Shown here: positions 51,403-60,522 of the stretch, piece by piece
Position numbering within the stretch: the stretch's first letter is position 1
How the letters are laid out: every line of letters starts with the position of its first letter
NCBI GenBank assembly: GCA_963662155.1
Contig: OY759263.1
Coordinates: forward strand, 44,724,002 to 44,788,001
Direction of reading: 5' to 3'
Source of the DNA: Lamellibrachia columna
Lineage: Eukaryota > Annelida > Polychaeta > Sabellida > Siboglinidae
DNA: 64,000 bases
Notes under the pieces: generated by a model
What the model was told of the DNA's origin: nothing
Seen by the model: only the letters and a program-made list of their open reading frames with translations
The model's database searches: none
Position numbers and translations under genes: made by a program

Positions 51403-52650
51403 ATGATGGCGCCGTGCAAACGGCAGTTAAAGGCCACAAGGCACTTAATTTGTGGCAGTTGTAGTAACTGGGTAGATTTCGTCAAGTCTGGGTGCGAGAA
51501 GTCCTGGGCTGAGGTCCAGGCAGATAGTTTTAGTTTTGAGTGTAGGGGATGCGCAAGGATGAAGGAACTAGAGGTGGAGTTGGAAGAGCTGAGGCTGCTC
51601 GTTGTGGCAATGGTGGGAAGGGAACAGGGGAGTTGTGCCGGTAGTTCCGGTGAGGGAACAGTAGACGATAAAGTGGGGAAAGACACAAGAGATGCTAGGG
51701 AGAGCTCACCTCAGCCTGGGAGGAAGCTGAGAGGAGGGAAGGTGACAGGTCATAGGGAGACAGGACGTAAGGAGACGGGAAGGAAAGGAACGGGAGGGAA
51801 GACAACCGGGGTGAAGGAGAGGGGAGTAGGGGAGACAGGAGGGAAGGAGAAGGGAGTGGGGGAGACGGGAGGGAAGACAACCGGGGTGAAGGAGAGGGGA
51901 GTAGCGGAGACAGGAGGGAAGGAGAAGGGAGTGGGGGAGACGGGAGGGAAAACAACCGGAGTGAAGGAGAGGGGAGTAGGGGAGACAGGAGGGAAGGAGA
52001 AGGGAGTGGGGGAGACGGAAGGGAAGGGGTCAGGACAGAATGTGATGGAGGGGATCGAAAGGAAGAGTTATTCTGCAGCAGTGATAGAGGGGGTGAGGAA
52101 GAGAGCGAGGGTGTTTGTGGGGGATTCGATAGTTAGGAAGACCGACAGAGTCTTAAACAAGGGAGATGATGTGGTGGTCTGCTTGCCTGGAGCCAAAATA
52201 GAGGCGATAACTGAGAGGGTAAAAAACATCGTAGGCTCGGGTAAGGGTGGATCTGTTTTAGTACATGTAGGGACAAATAACGTAGAGAGGGAGGGTACAA
52301 CTGCCATAGTTAGGAAATATAGGCAGTTGGTCAGAACACTAAAACAGACGCGGGTTGAGCAGGTAATACTGTCAGGGATTTTACCTGTAATGGGCAGGAG
52401 GGGTCATAAATATCGAAATTGTCGGGGGATGGCAATTAACATGTTAGTCCAGAGGCTGTGTAGGGAAGAGGAAGTTGGATTTGTGGATTTATGGGGAAGT
52501 TTTGTTGGGAGGGCTGATATGTACATGAAGGATGGGCTTCATTTAAGTGGAAAGGGGGCGGCAGTATTCGCGGACAAACTTTCAGCAGCAGTAGATAGCG
52601 ACTTGGGTACAATGACAAATATTTTTGGAAGTAAACATTCTTTAAACTAG
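51403..52650 (+). CDS. LINE copy B ORF1: zinc-finger, Gly/Lys repeat, SGNH esterase
   Basis: 415 residues. The N-terminus has a PHD/treble-clef-like cysteine pattern (CGSCSNWVDFVKSGC, then ECRGCARMKELEVELEELRL, leading into a short coiled coil). Residues 100-210 are a low-complexity KETGGKTTGVKERGVGET-type region built from a 75-bp tandem repeat (period seen at 51802, 51877 and 51952; 25 residues each). Residues 225-405 are an SGNH hydrolase: nucleophile Ser in VFVGDSIVRK, VLVHVGTNN, and the Asp/His block MKDGLHLSGKGA. CR1-type ORF1 proteins of this kind bind nucleic acid and carry esterase activity. Confidence 0.85.
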   Translation: MMAPCKRQLKATRHLICGSCSNWVDFVKSGCEKSWAEVQADSFSFECRGCARMKELEVELEELRLLVVAMVGREQGSCAGSSGEGTVDDKVGKDTRDARESSPQPGRKLRGGKVTGHRETGRKETGRKGTGGKTTGVKERGVGETGGKEKGVGETGGKTTGVKERGVAETGGKEKGVGETGGKTTGVKERGVGETGGKEKGVGETEGKGSGQNVMEGIERKSYSAAVIEGVRKRARVFVGDSIVRKTDRVLNKGDDVVVCLPGAKIEAITERVKNIVGSGKGGSVLVHVGTNNVEREGTTAIVRKYRQLVRTLKQTRVEQVILSGILPVMGRRGHKYRNCRGMAINMLVQRLCREEEVGFVDLWGSFVGRADMYMKDGLHLSGKGAAVFADKLSAAVDSDLGTMTNIFGSKHSLN

Positions 52651-52652
52651 AA

Positions 52653-55526
52653 GTGCAGGGGGGTTACCTAGAGGTGTCTCAAGCAGAACAAGAGGCCACT
52701 AGCACAGATAAACCAATATCAAATCATCCGAAAATCATCTCTGAAAAAGGTTATAGATGCGTATGTTTAAATGCAAGGAGCATAGTAAATAAGAAAAACG
52801 AATTAAACATTATGGTAGAAGATATTGACCCTCACATAATTGGTATAACTGAATCATGGGCTAACATAGATATAACAGATGCTGAATTAGGACTGACAGG
52901 ATACGTAATGTTTAGGAAAGATCGAATAGGAAGAAGGGGCGGGGGAGTTATTTTATATGTTAAAGAATCTATTCAGGCTTATGAAATAAAACTAGAAAGG
53001 GAAGCAGATTGCGATGAAGCTGTTTGGTGCAAAATTGTTTCAGGAAATTCAAAATTAACTATTGGATTAGTTTACCGAAGTCCAAACATAAACGAAGAGG
53101 ACAACACAAAAATAAAAAACGCTATAAAGGAAGTTAGTAAAGGGGAATGTATCATAATGGGAGATTTTAACCATGGACACATACAATGGAATTCTCTAGA
53201 GAGCACAGGGATTGAGGATCAACAATTTCTATGTTTAATCCAGGATAGCTTTCTTACTCAGCACGTACTAGAACCAACCAGGGGAGAAAATGTATTAGAT
53301 ATAGTTTTGTCATCACAACAAGAATTAGTGGACAATGTAAAAATATTTGAACCATTGGGTAATAGTGACCATAATCAAATACATTTTGACATCAATGTAA
53401 AATCAGAAAGTAAAAATAAGAAAACGTACAAGAGAAACTTCCACAAAGGTAACTACAAAGATATGAGAAAATACTTAGCACAGCTAGATTGGAATAACAT
53501 GCTGATGGATAAGACTGCAATTGAATGTTGGAATATTCTAAAATATGAAATTGAGAGTATCATTGATAAATTTGTTCCCTTCCGAAAACAAGGAAAACGG
53601 TGTAGAAAGAAACACTTGTCAAAAGAGGCAATTAGAAAAATAATGCTAAAACAAACTATGTGGAGGGTTTATAGGCGTACCAGAAAGGAAGAAGACTATG
53701 CAAAATACAAAGAGGCACTTAATGCAGCTACAACTGAAATCAGACAATCTAAAAGAAGCTATGAGCAAAAACTGGCATGTAACATAAAAACTGACAGCAA
53801 GAGTTTTTATGCATATGTCAGGAGTAAACAAAACGTACAAGACAAGGTTGGACCTCTAGAAGACAGTGCTGGAAATATAATATCACAGGGGTTTTTAATG
53901 GCGGAAGACCTAAATGGTTACTTCAGTTCAGTGTTTACAAAAGAAGATATTAGTTCATTACCAGTTGCTGATGCTAAATTTCAGGGGGCTAAATCTGACT
54001 ATTTAGGACCGTTAGTTGTAACTCCAGAATTGGTAGCTAGGAAAATAAAGGCAATGAAGGATAACAAATCACCGGGAGTGGATGGGATTCCTCCAAAATT
54101 ACTAATGGAAACAGTAGATCAAATCAGTATACCACTTGCAAGAGTATTCAACTTGTCATTAAAAGAGGGAGTTGTTCCGTTTGAATGGAAAGAAGCAAAC
54201 ATCATACCATTATTTAAAAAGGGTTCGAGAAATAAGTCAGAGAATTACAGACCAGTGAGTTTAACGTCAGTGATTTGTAAATTATTAGAAAGGTTAATTA
54301 AAGACCATATGGTGGACTTCCTCGTTAAGCATAAATTATTAAATTCATCTCAACATGGATTCCTTAAAGCGAGGTCATGCTTAACAAATATGTTATGTTT
54401 TTTGGAAGAAATCACTAAGTGGATAGACATGGGATCGCCAGTAGATATTATCTACTTAGATTTTCAGAAAGCTTTTGACAAAGTGCCACATCAAAGATTG
54501 CTACTTAAATTAAAAGCCCATGGTATCGGGGATAGCATAACTGACTGGATAGAACAATGGCTGACTGACAGAAGACAACGAGTTGTAGTAGATGGCGAAG
54601 TTTCAAATTGGAAATCGGTTTTGAGTGGGGTACCTCAAGGATCAGTATTAGGACCTATATTATTCTTAATTTATATCAATGACTTGGACGAGAGTATAAC
54701 AAGTAACGTACTGAAATTTGCGGACAACACAAAACTGTTTAGAAAGGTTAATACTGATGGTGATAAACAACATTTACAAAACGATCTAGACAGATTAGTG
54801 AAATGGTCTGAGAAATGGCAGATGCTGTTCAATTTTGGGAAATGTAAATGCCTACATACAGGACATGGGAACTTGAATGTAAACTATAAAATGGGAGCTA
54901 CTGTTCTTGGTACTACTGTAAAAGAAAAGGACTTAGGAGTTACAATAAGCGCTGATATGAAAGTTTCAGAGCAGTGTGGTATTGCAGCTTCAAAGGGTAA
55001 TCAAATTCTTGGATTGATTAGAAGAAACATAACATATAAGGGAAAAAAGTTAATTATACCTCTTTATAAAGCAATAGTTAGACCTCATTTAGAATACTGT
55101 ATACAAGCATGGAGACCATATCGTAAGAAGGATATAGATACGCTTGAACGCATACAAAGGAGAGCAACTAAAATGATTCCAGAACTTAGAGACCTTAGTT
55201 ATGAAGGACGCCTGAAAGAATGTGGTTTAACAACTCTAGAGACAAGGAGATTAAGAGGAGATCAGATTGAAGTTTTTAAGATATTGAATGGGTATGAAAA
55301 TATTGATAGAAATATGTTTTTCTCACTCAAGAACGATAGCAGAACTAGAGGACATGAGGTAAAATTAGTAAAGGATCAATGTAGATTGGACATCAGGAAG
55401 CACTCGTTCTCACAGAGGACAATAAATGAATGGAACAAACTGTCTACAGATTGTGTAACTGCTAGCAGCGTGAATATGTTTAAAAACAAGGTTGACACAT
55501 ATATCAGGAGGGCGGGTTATAAGTAG
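52653..55526 (+). CDS. LINE copy B ORF2: AP endonuclease and reverse transcriptase
   Basis: 957 residues, open throughout, beginning two bases after the ORF1 stop in another frame. The open frame starts with GTG, and the first ATG is many codons in, so translation may depend on reinitiation. Endonuclease: CLNARSIVNKKNE, IGITESWANID, RGGGVILYVKES, IIMGDFNHGH, and NSDHNQIHFDI (catalytic Asp-His). RT: SPGVDGIPPKLL, YRPVSLTSVICKLLERL, IIYLDFQKAFDKVPH (motif A), GVPQGSVLGPILFLIYINDL (motif B), then the catalytic box KFADNTKLF at about 54718, where the second Asp of FADD is Asn. That change should abolish polymerase activity. Confidence 0.9.
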   Translation: MQGGYLEVSQAEQEATSTDKPISNHPKIISEKGYRCVCLNARSIVNKKNELNIMVEDIDPHIIGITESWANIDITDAELGLTGYVMFRKDRIGRRGGGVILYVKESIQAYEIKLEREADCDEAVWCKIVSGNSKLTIGLVYRSPNINEEDNTKIKNAIKEVSKGECIIMGDFNHGHIQWNSLESTGIEDQQFLCLIQDSFLTQHVLEPTRGENVLDIVLSSQQELVDNVKIFEPLGNSDHNQIHFDINVKSESKNKKTYKRNFHKGNYKDMRKYLAQLDWNNMLMDKTAIECWNILKYEIESIIDKFVPFRKQGKRCRKKHLSKEAIRKIMLKQTMWRVYRRTRKEEDYAKYKEALNAATTEIRQSKRSYEQKLACNIKTDSKSFYAYVRSKQNVQDKVGPLEDSAGNIISQGFLMAEDLNGYFSSVFTKEDISSLPVADAKFQGAKSDYLGPLVVTPELVARKIKAMKDNKSPGVDGIPPKLLMETVDQISIPLARVFNLSLKEGVVPFEWKEANIIPLFKKGSRNKSENYRPVSLTSVICKLLERLIKDHMVDFLVKHKLLNSSQHGFLKARSCLTNMLCFLEEITKWIDMGSPVDIIYLDFQKAFDKVPHQRLLLKLKAHGIGDSITDWIEQWLTDRRQRVVVDGEVSNWKSVLSGVPQGSVLGPILFLIYINDLDESITSNVLKFADNTKLFRKVNTDGDKQHLQNDLDRLVKWSEKWQMLFNFGKCKCLHTGHGNLNVNYKMGATVLGTTVKEKDLGVTISADMKVSEQCGIAASKGNQILGLIRRNITYKGKKLIIPLYKAIVRPHLEYCIQAWRPYRKKDIDTLERIQRRATKMIPELRDLSYEGRLKECGLTTLETRRLRGDQIEVFKILNGYENIDRNMFFSLKNDSRTRGHEVKLVKDQCRLDIRKHSFSQRTINEWNKLSTDCVTASSVNMFKNKVDTYIRRAGYK

Positions 55527-55630
55527 GTGAACATTGTTGGACTCTCGATAAGCCAATGGCTTCCTTGTCCACTTGCCATCTGGGCCTTTGGCTTGGATGG
55601 CAAATCTTGTTAAATCTTGTTAAATCTTTA

Positions 55631-57000
55631 GTTTAGGCAGGTATACCTTCATACTTCGATGACTGACAATGGGTATGGTTTTATATATAACTGCGCTTGA
55701 ACTTATATATATATATATAGTTTACAACAATGATGTTCTAATATAGCAATACACATATGCCTCGACCTTTCAAAGACCAAGACATAGGCCTTATTATCGC
55801 CTATGTGAGATATGCGGCAGTCAGTGTTGCAATGTTTTAGTGCCGGGCCTATTCTAGCATTCCTGATTCATACGTTGTCTGGCAGTGACGGAACATAGCT
55901 GCTGCTGTTTTTTTTACCGGCAGGTTCTCATTGCACATGCGCACATGAAGTGCCGGACCAATAGGCTTTTATATATAACTATAGCAACAGCCTAATATTT
56001 ATTGGAGCATAGTCATCAGGATAGTTACCTAAATTATCTTTAACATCATTCAAAGACTAAGGTGGCATTGTGAGTGTTGATGTTGTTGTCAGTACAATGT
56101 CTTATCTGATTTGTGAACATAACTATTGTACTATGTTCACATCTACAATAATAACTTATTATATTATTACATGTTCACAGCACCATCAATACAAGGTTGA
56201 CGGGACAACTGAAATGGTATCAGTCCATTCTACAAGCCGCTGTCTGGTATCAAGGGGTACCAACACTTCACGTTTCACTCAGCACACCCAGGTGTTTGTG
56301 CACTCAACACTTGACTCCACCGAGACAGTGTTCAATATGATGACCACAGAGGTCAGTGCCTTGCCAACCACTGCCCCTGTCGCTGTACCAGCACCAGGTA
56401 TGGGTGCATAGCAACAGTCATACCTGTATGACATCATCCAAGAGATTGTGTCAAATGCACAGAAAGACATTCTGTGTCCACGTCAAAGTGTTGAAAAACC
56501 AATAACATTGGCAGTTGCAACCATGGCATCATGCACAGGGGAAAGCCGTGGTGGAACAATTCCATCAAAACGTGTTCACTGAACAGCGAAGTATGTTCAC
56601 AGAGTCACAGACACTAATGTGTAATTAACTGATGTTTAATTTTAGAAATGCTCAGAAATCACATTTTACAAACATTTTGTATTCTTAGAATGTTGTAAAC
56701 ATGTAACACTACCTTTTGAAGAATGCAATTATTGGTTATTACATACCATCAGTGTTAACAATGATCTATTTTGTATGGAGCTATTCAGTAACATAATTAT
56801 AAACATTATTAATTGTGTATAAGAATTGCCTTGTACTCTGGTGAAATCATTTTGTATGTCCTATTATAACTTTTCAGATTTGCTATTGACCCCTCTAATG
56901 TTACTGTGGTTTGATTATTCCAATATAATTCATTGCTTGTCATGTATTCTATTCAGTAATGTTTTCAGAATTCCTAGGAAATATCAATTTATAATTTCTG
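55631..57000. other. Non-coding DNA, no confident gene
   Basis: The 113-codon frame at 56070-56411 has no domain and ordinary composition; not called. A short TA run lies near 55705-55720. Confidence 0.4.
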
Positions 57001-57440
57001 TTTTGACCCCTACCTTATACATTGCGGCATAACTTTGCCAATGTTTGCAACAGCATATTTTTACCTTCAGTGTGCAATTATACAATAACATACATACTGT
57101 GTGCCAAATATGAATGTTACACACTCAATATTTCCATGCTTTATTTGTACATAAAGAATGCAAAACTTACTGCCATTTTCTCCATTTTTACTTTTAGACC
57201 CCAAACATGTACAGTGCAGCATAACTTTGCCAATTTTTGCAGCAGCAGATTTTTCTTTCTAGTGTGCAGTTTAACATAAATAAAGTGTGCCAAATTTGAA
57301 TGTTAAACACTCATTATTCCTTGCTTTCCACGTACATAAAGAATGCAAAACTTTAACGGCCATTTTTACTTTTTTGCCCCTACAGTGTACAATGTGGCAT
57401 AACTTCGCAAACTTTTGCAGCAGCATAATTTTTGGAACAC
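57000..57440. repeat. Diverged tandem repeat, three units of about 175-195 bp
   Basis: The motif GGCATAACTTTGCCAA(T/A), then TTTGCA(A/G)CAGCA recurs near 57025, 57219 and 57393. It is preceded each time by TTTTGACCCC- or TTTTGCCCCT-like sequence and followed by CATACATAAAGAATGCAAAAC-type blocks. Frames here are not genes. Confidence 0.75.
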
Positions 57441-58766
57441 TAAAGCTGTTTCAACACCCTTTCCAAAAAACAAACAAACAAAAAATTCCCTACTTCTCAC
57501 TGGTTTGGTCAGCCGGGGTCACATATTATGTACAACCGCAATGCAGTTATGCAAAAACGTGGCCTCTGTGAATATGATAGCAAGATAATATTCCTTAGAG
57601 CTCACACTCCAACATACAACCAAACGTTGTGGGACTGTGGAGAGTATATATACCAAACAACAACAATGAAGTCTAGGTTATATGCAAATAAATCGCAGTA
57701 GTTTGTTACACTGAAACATTTATGTATGCTTTGTACAGCACATTTTACAACCTTAGTACGAACCTATATATCATACAAATATTACAGGATAACAAATGTT
57801 TGCTGCCCCGATATTAGTACCGTATGTTGCAATGTATTCAATATCATCACTTACATTGTATCCCTCACATTCACTGGCTTATCAGCTGCTAAGTGGAGTA
57901 AATGAATTATGTGCGTCAGGGAGACTCCTACTAAGACCAAACTTGATCTCTATTGTAGGAGCCACCTAATTGAAAATTACGAAACTAAATAAATGGACAT
58001 ATTTGATGACAAAACCCACATGCTGACAGAACGTTACATTATGTTTTGGTGGTCAATGGTTAGAATGTCTTCCTTAAATCATGTGGCATAATGTAGACAT
58101 ATAAGACAAAACACACAACAAAGCAAATTAAAGAGCATTGACTTAAATCCATGAATACAAATACAGTTCAATATAAAATAAGTATCATTACATGGCAATG
58201 TTGAAAATAATTTAATATTATGTTCATTAGCAGATTCCATATCATTATTTCATGTTGTGACGAGCGATAATCTACAATATACGAGCCATTTTGTAAAATG
58301 TTTCTGGCATATAAATGTTATCATGAAGATTGACAATGTAACATAGCCATATCACAATGTCAATCCTCTATTAATCACTAACCGTCCACGTGATCACAAA
58401 GTGACAAAAGCAATCGGAAACTGGTCATAGAGAAGTATGTTCGAAGTGTGCATGTACAGACGTGCCAAGTTAAATAATCAGGAGAAAGGATATACTCCTG
58501 ATGCAGATGAAATAAAGAAGGAGGGTGTGGAAAGGGAGTAGATTCCCTCCTACAATAGGGAGTTGTTTGAAAAATGAAGGCCGTAAGGGTACCGTTTTAT
58601 GCATTATATAGCCACTTGTTATAGAAAATATGGAATTGTTTCAAAAAGATGAAAATTACGGAGAAGCAGATGCAAATTCAACATAATTAGCTGAAAAGAA
58701 GGAACTTTCTTCCAAAAAAGGAGACTTGGCACCCATGTCTACAGCTGCCATCCTCAGAAGACCTCG
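57441..58766. other. Non-coding DNA, probably 3' of the EGF/CBM14 gene
   Basis: No coding feature seen. The 300-400 bp next to 58766 may be 3' UTR of the minus-strand gene ending there. Confidence 0.4.
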
Positions 58767-58978
58767 TTAGGTTTGGATGCAATGAACGTCATTGCTGCAC
58801 GGCTGACCTGAGGCATAGTCCGGATTGAAAAGCAATGGCGGCACACATTTCGTGCTGACCCCATGTCCACTGAAGCAGTGCACCATCCACTCGCACCTGT
58901 AGGGCTGTCCCAGGTAGAAGTCATCACGCCCGGAGTATTTTGGTTTCTTTGAATGTTCTAGGCATACTGCCGTTTCAT
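58767..58978 (-). CDS. Terminal exon: chitin-binding (CBM14/peritrophin-A-like) domain
   Basis: A minus-strand exon opening after TGTCTTCAG in phase 1 and ending at TAA (58769-58767). It encodes about 70 residues with six cysteines: VCLEHSKKP, GQPYRCEWMVHCFSGHG, STKCVPPLLFNPDYASG, and QPCSNDVHC. The spacing C-x20-C-x5-C-x11-C-x16-C-x5-C and the YRC..MVHC...G....C.P.L.FNP pattern fit CBM14, a secreted disulfide-rich chitin-binding fold. Upstream exons on the same strand encode EGF-like modules with the same phase, so this is the C-terminus of an extracellular EGF/chitin-binding protein. No gene name can be given. Confidence 0.7.
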
Positions 58979-59701
58979 CTGAAGACACAATAGCCAACGT
59001 GATAGGCTTGTATCCATACCCAGGTAATAGGGAACACGTTGCCCCGGTTCACTGGTACCTGGTGAAAGACAGTTGTAAAATAATGTGAATGACAGCCCCC
59101 CCCAGTTGAGCTGGAACAAACAGGTCTGTCTGGGGTGGCGGGTGGGTAGGTGGGGGAAGGTGAAGGGTAAAGTATTTTGAACATTACTATGGATACCGTG
59201 CTTTATCATTATATACATGTCTTGTTATAATTATTTAATTTATTATTAATCCTTAACACATATGTCAATGTTTATTTAAAATATATTCACACTGCATAAG
59301 CAGTGCTTCTCAGTCCATGCTGTTGTTATATATCAGGCCCCTCCTCAGAGTTTTGAAAAGGGGGGTTTGCGCATATACAATCAGCTGGGGATTTCTGAAA
59401 AATTTTATAGTTAAAAGAAATTCTCTCAAAAAGAGGAATTCGAACAAACCCCCCCCCGCCCCCGTAAGGTCGGGCATGTATATATAACATCTTAAAGGAA
59501 AGTAAACCATAATTAATAAATCTTGCTGAATCAAAACCTCGTCGCTGCGAAATCGAAGTTTGATCAAATACAATGTTATTGTTACATAGGAAAGCCTTGC
59601 AAATCTAATTAAATGTCAAAATCTAAAATGTTCAAACATATGATCTTTACTAGCTGCTCACCTATAAAAGGTGACAAAGGAACATGAGACACAATACTTA
59701 C
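58979..59701. other. Intron of the EGF/CBM14 gene
   Basis: Lies between two phase-1 splice sites of the minus-strand gene. It contains a C-run (59449-59461) and no other recognised feature. Confidence 0.5.
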
Positions 59702-59839
59702 TGATTGTGCAATGAGCGGTCCGGGGTATGGTTGAACAATCACATGACCTGCAGTTACATTCGTAACCGTTCACTTTATCCACACACGAGTTCGCATAAT
59801 TTGCATTACTGCACGGGTTGCTTTCGCATTCATTAATAT
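59702..59839 (-). CDS. EGF-like exon (calcium-binding type start)
   Basis: 138 bp, acceptor CTGGTTGTAG and donor GTAAGT, phase 1 on both sides. It encodes DINECESNPC at its start (the first Asp is split by the intron), which is the calcium-binding EGF consensus, then VDKVNGYECNC. The downstream part (RSCDCSTIPRTAHC) has extra cysteines and does not match a normal EGF ending, so the module is unusual or eroded. The symmetric phase is typical of shuffled EGF exons. Confidence 0.65.
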
Positions 59840-60320
59840 CTACAACCAGGAACAACCAAGATAGGTATTCAGCCTATATGTTCAAATTGGTGCAGGTCGA
59901 ACATCAAATTTTTTTTCAACTTGTATGAAGTTTAATCAATCAAAATGTATAAGTACTGTCATGAAATGCAGTGAACATGTAGGATATGTTGCTACGTGGC
60001 TCCACCTAGGTCCTAGGAGAATAGATATGAATAATCAGGACAGAATGAAAGATCTGACTTAGGTTAAGTCATGTCACTTACGCTAGGCGCATATTACACA
60101 ATATTTGTTGCTGCGATTAAATTTTCGAATCGATTCAACAACAGTTGCTCTGGCCAACTCAACACGCAACTCGAGTTTTTGTGAGCTGCGAACCAGTGTA
60201 CATTGCACGATTGATCCATTTTAAGCCAAATAAACACTCGATTCACAACAAAGGTTTAGCAACATACACTGTAGCTATATTGTATATGTCCATTACAACG
60301 GAATATGAAAGTCGACTCAC
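59840..60320. other. Intron of the EGF/CBM14 gene
   Basis: Bounded by the two EGF exons; no other feature seen. Confidence 0.5.
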
Positions 60321-60434
60321 CGATCTCGCACACAGAACCTGTGTATCCCGGCACGCAATAGCAGGTAAGCTCGTGAGCGGTTTTGTGACATGTCCCACCG
60401 TGTCAGCACGCATCTGGTTCGCACGGATATAACT
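60321..60434 (-). pseudogene. EGF-like exon with an in-frame TGA
   Basis: 114 bp, acceptor CTGTTCCAG and donor GTGAGT, phase 1 on both sides. The frame encodes an EGF module: PCEPDAC, then HGGTCHKTAHELTCYCVPG, then YTGSVCEI. An in-frame TGA (60405-60403) sits between the second cysteine and HGGTC, where EGF domains have a single variable residue. All six EGF cysteines are otherwise present. Either the gene is a pseudogene, the exon is skipped (38 codons, symmetric, so skipping keeps the frame), or the base is an error. Confidence 0.65.
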
Positions 60435-60522
60435 CTGGAACAGTGCCGATGTCATTAGAAATCATAATTGATCATCACATTCATTTCGTTTGTTGGTCAT
60501 TCAGTCAATATAATATGGCTAA

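Larger units (their letters stand above)
51386..55630 (+). mobile_element. CR1-like LINE copy B, both ORFs open
   Basis: It contains an ORF1 with an SGNH esterase domain, an ORF2 with AP endonuclease and RT, and a 3' UTR ending in the tandem tail AAATCTTGTT (about 55606-55628). Esterase-type ORF1 together with this tail style is CR1-clade. It is the same family as copy A and nearly undamaged, so it is much younger. The catalytic RT box is altered (see ORF2). Confidence 0.9.

Noticed and set aside
56070..56411. 113-codon frame in the 56-kb spacer
   Set aside because: Ordinary composition, no domain, no splice or promoter context.
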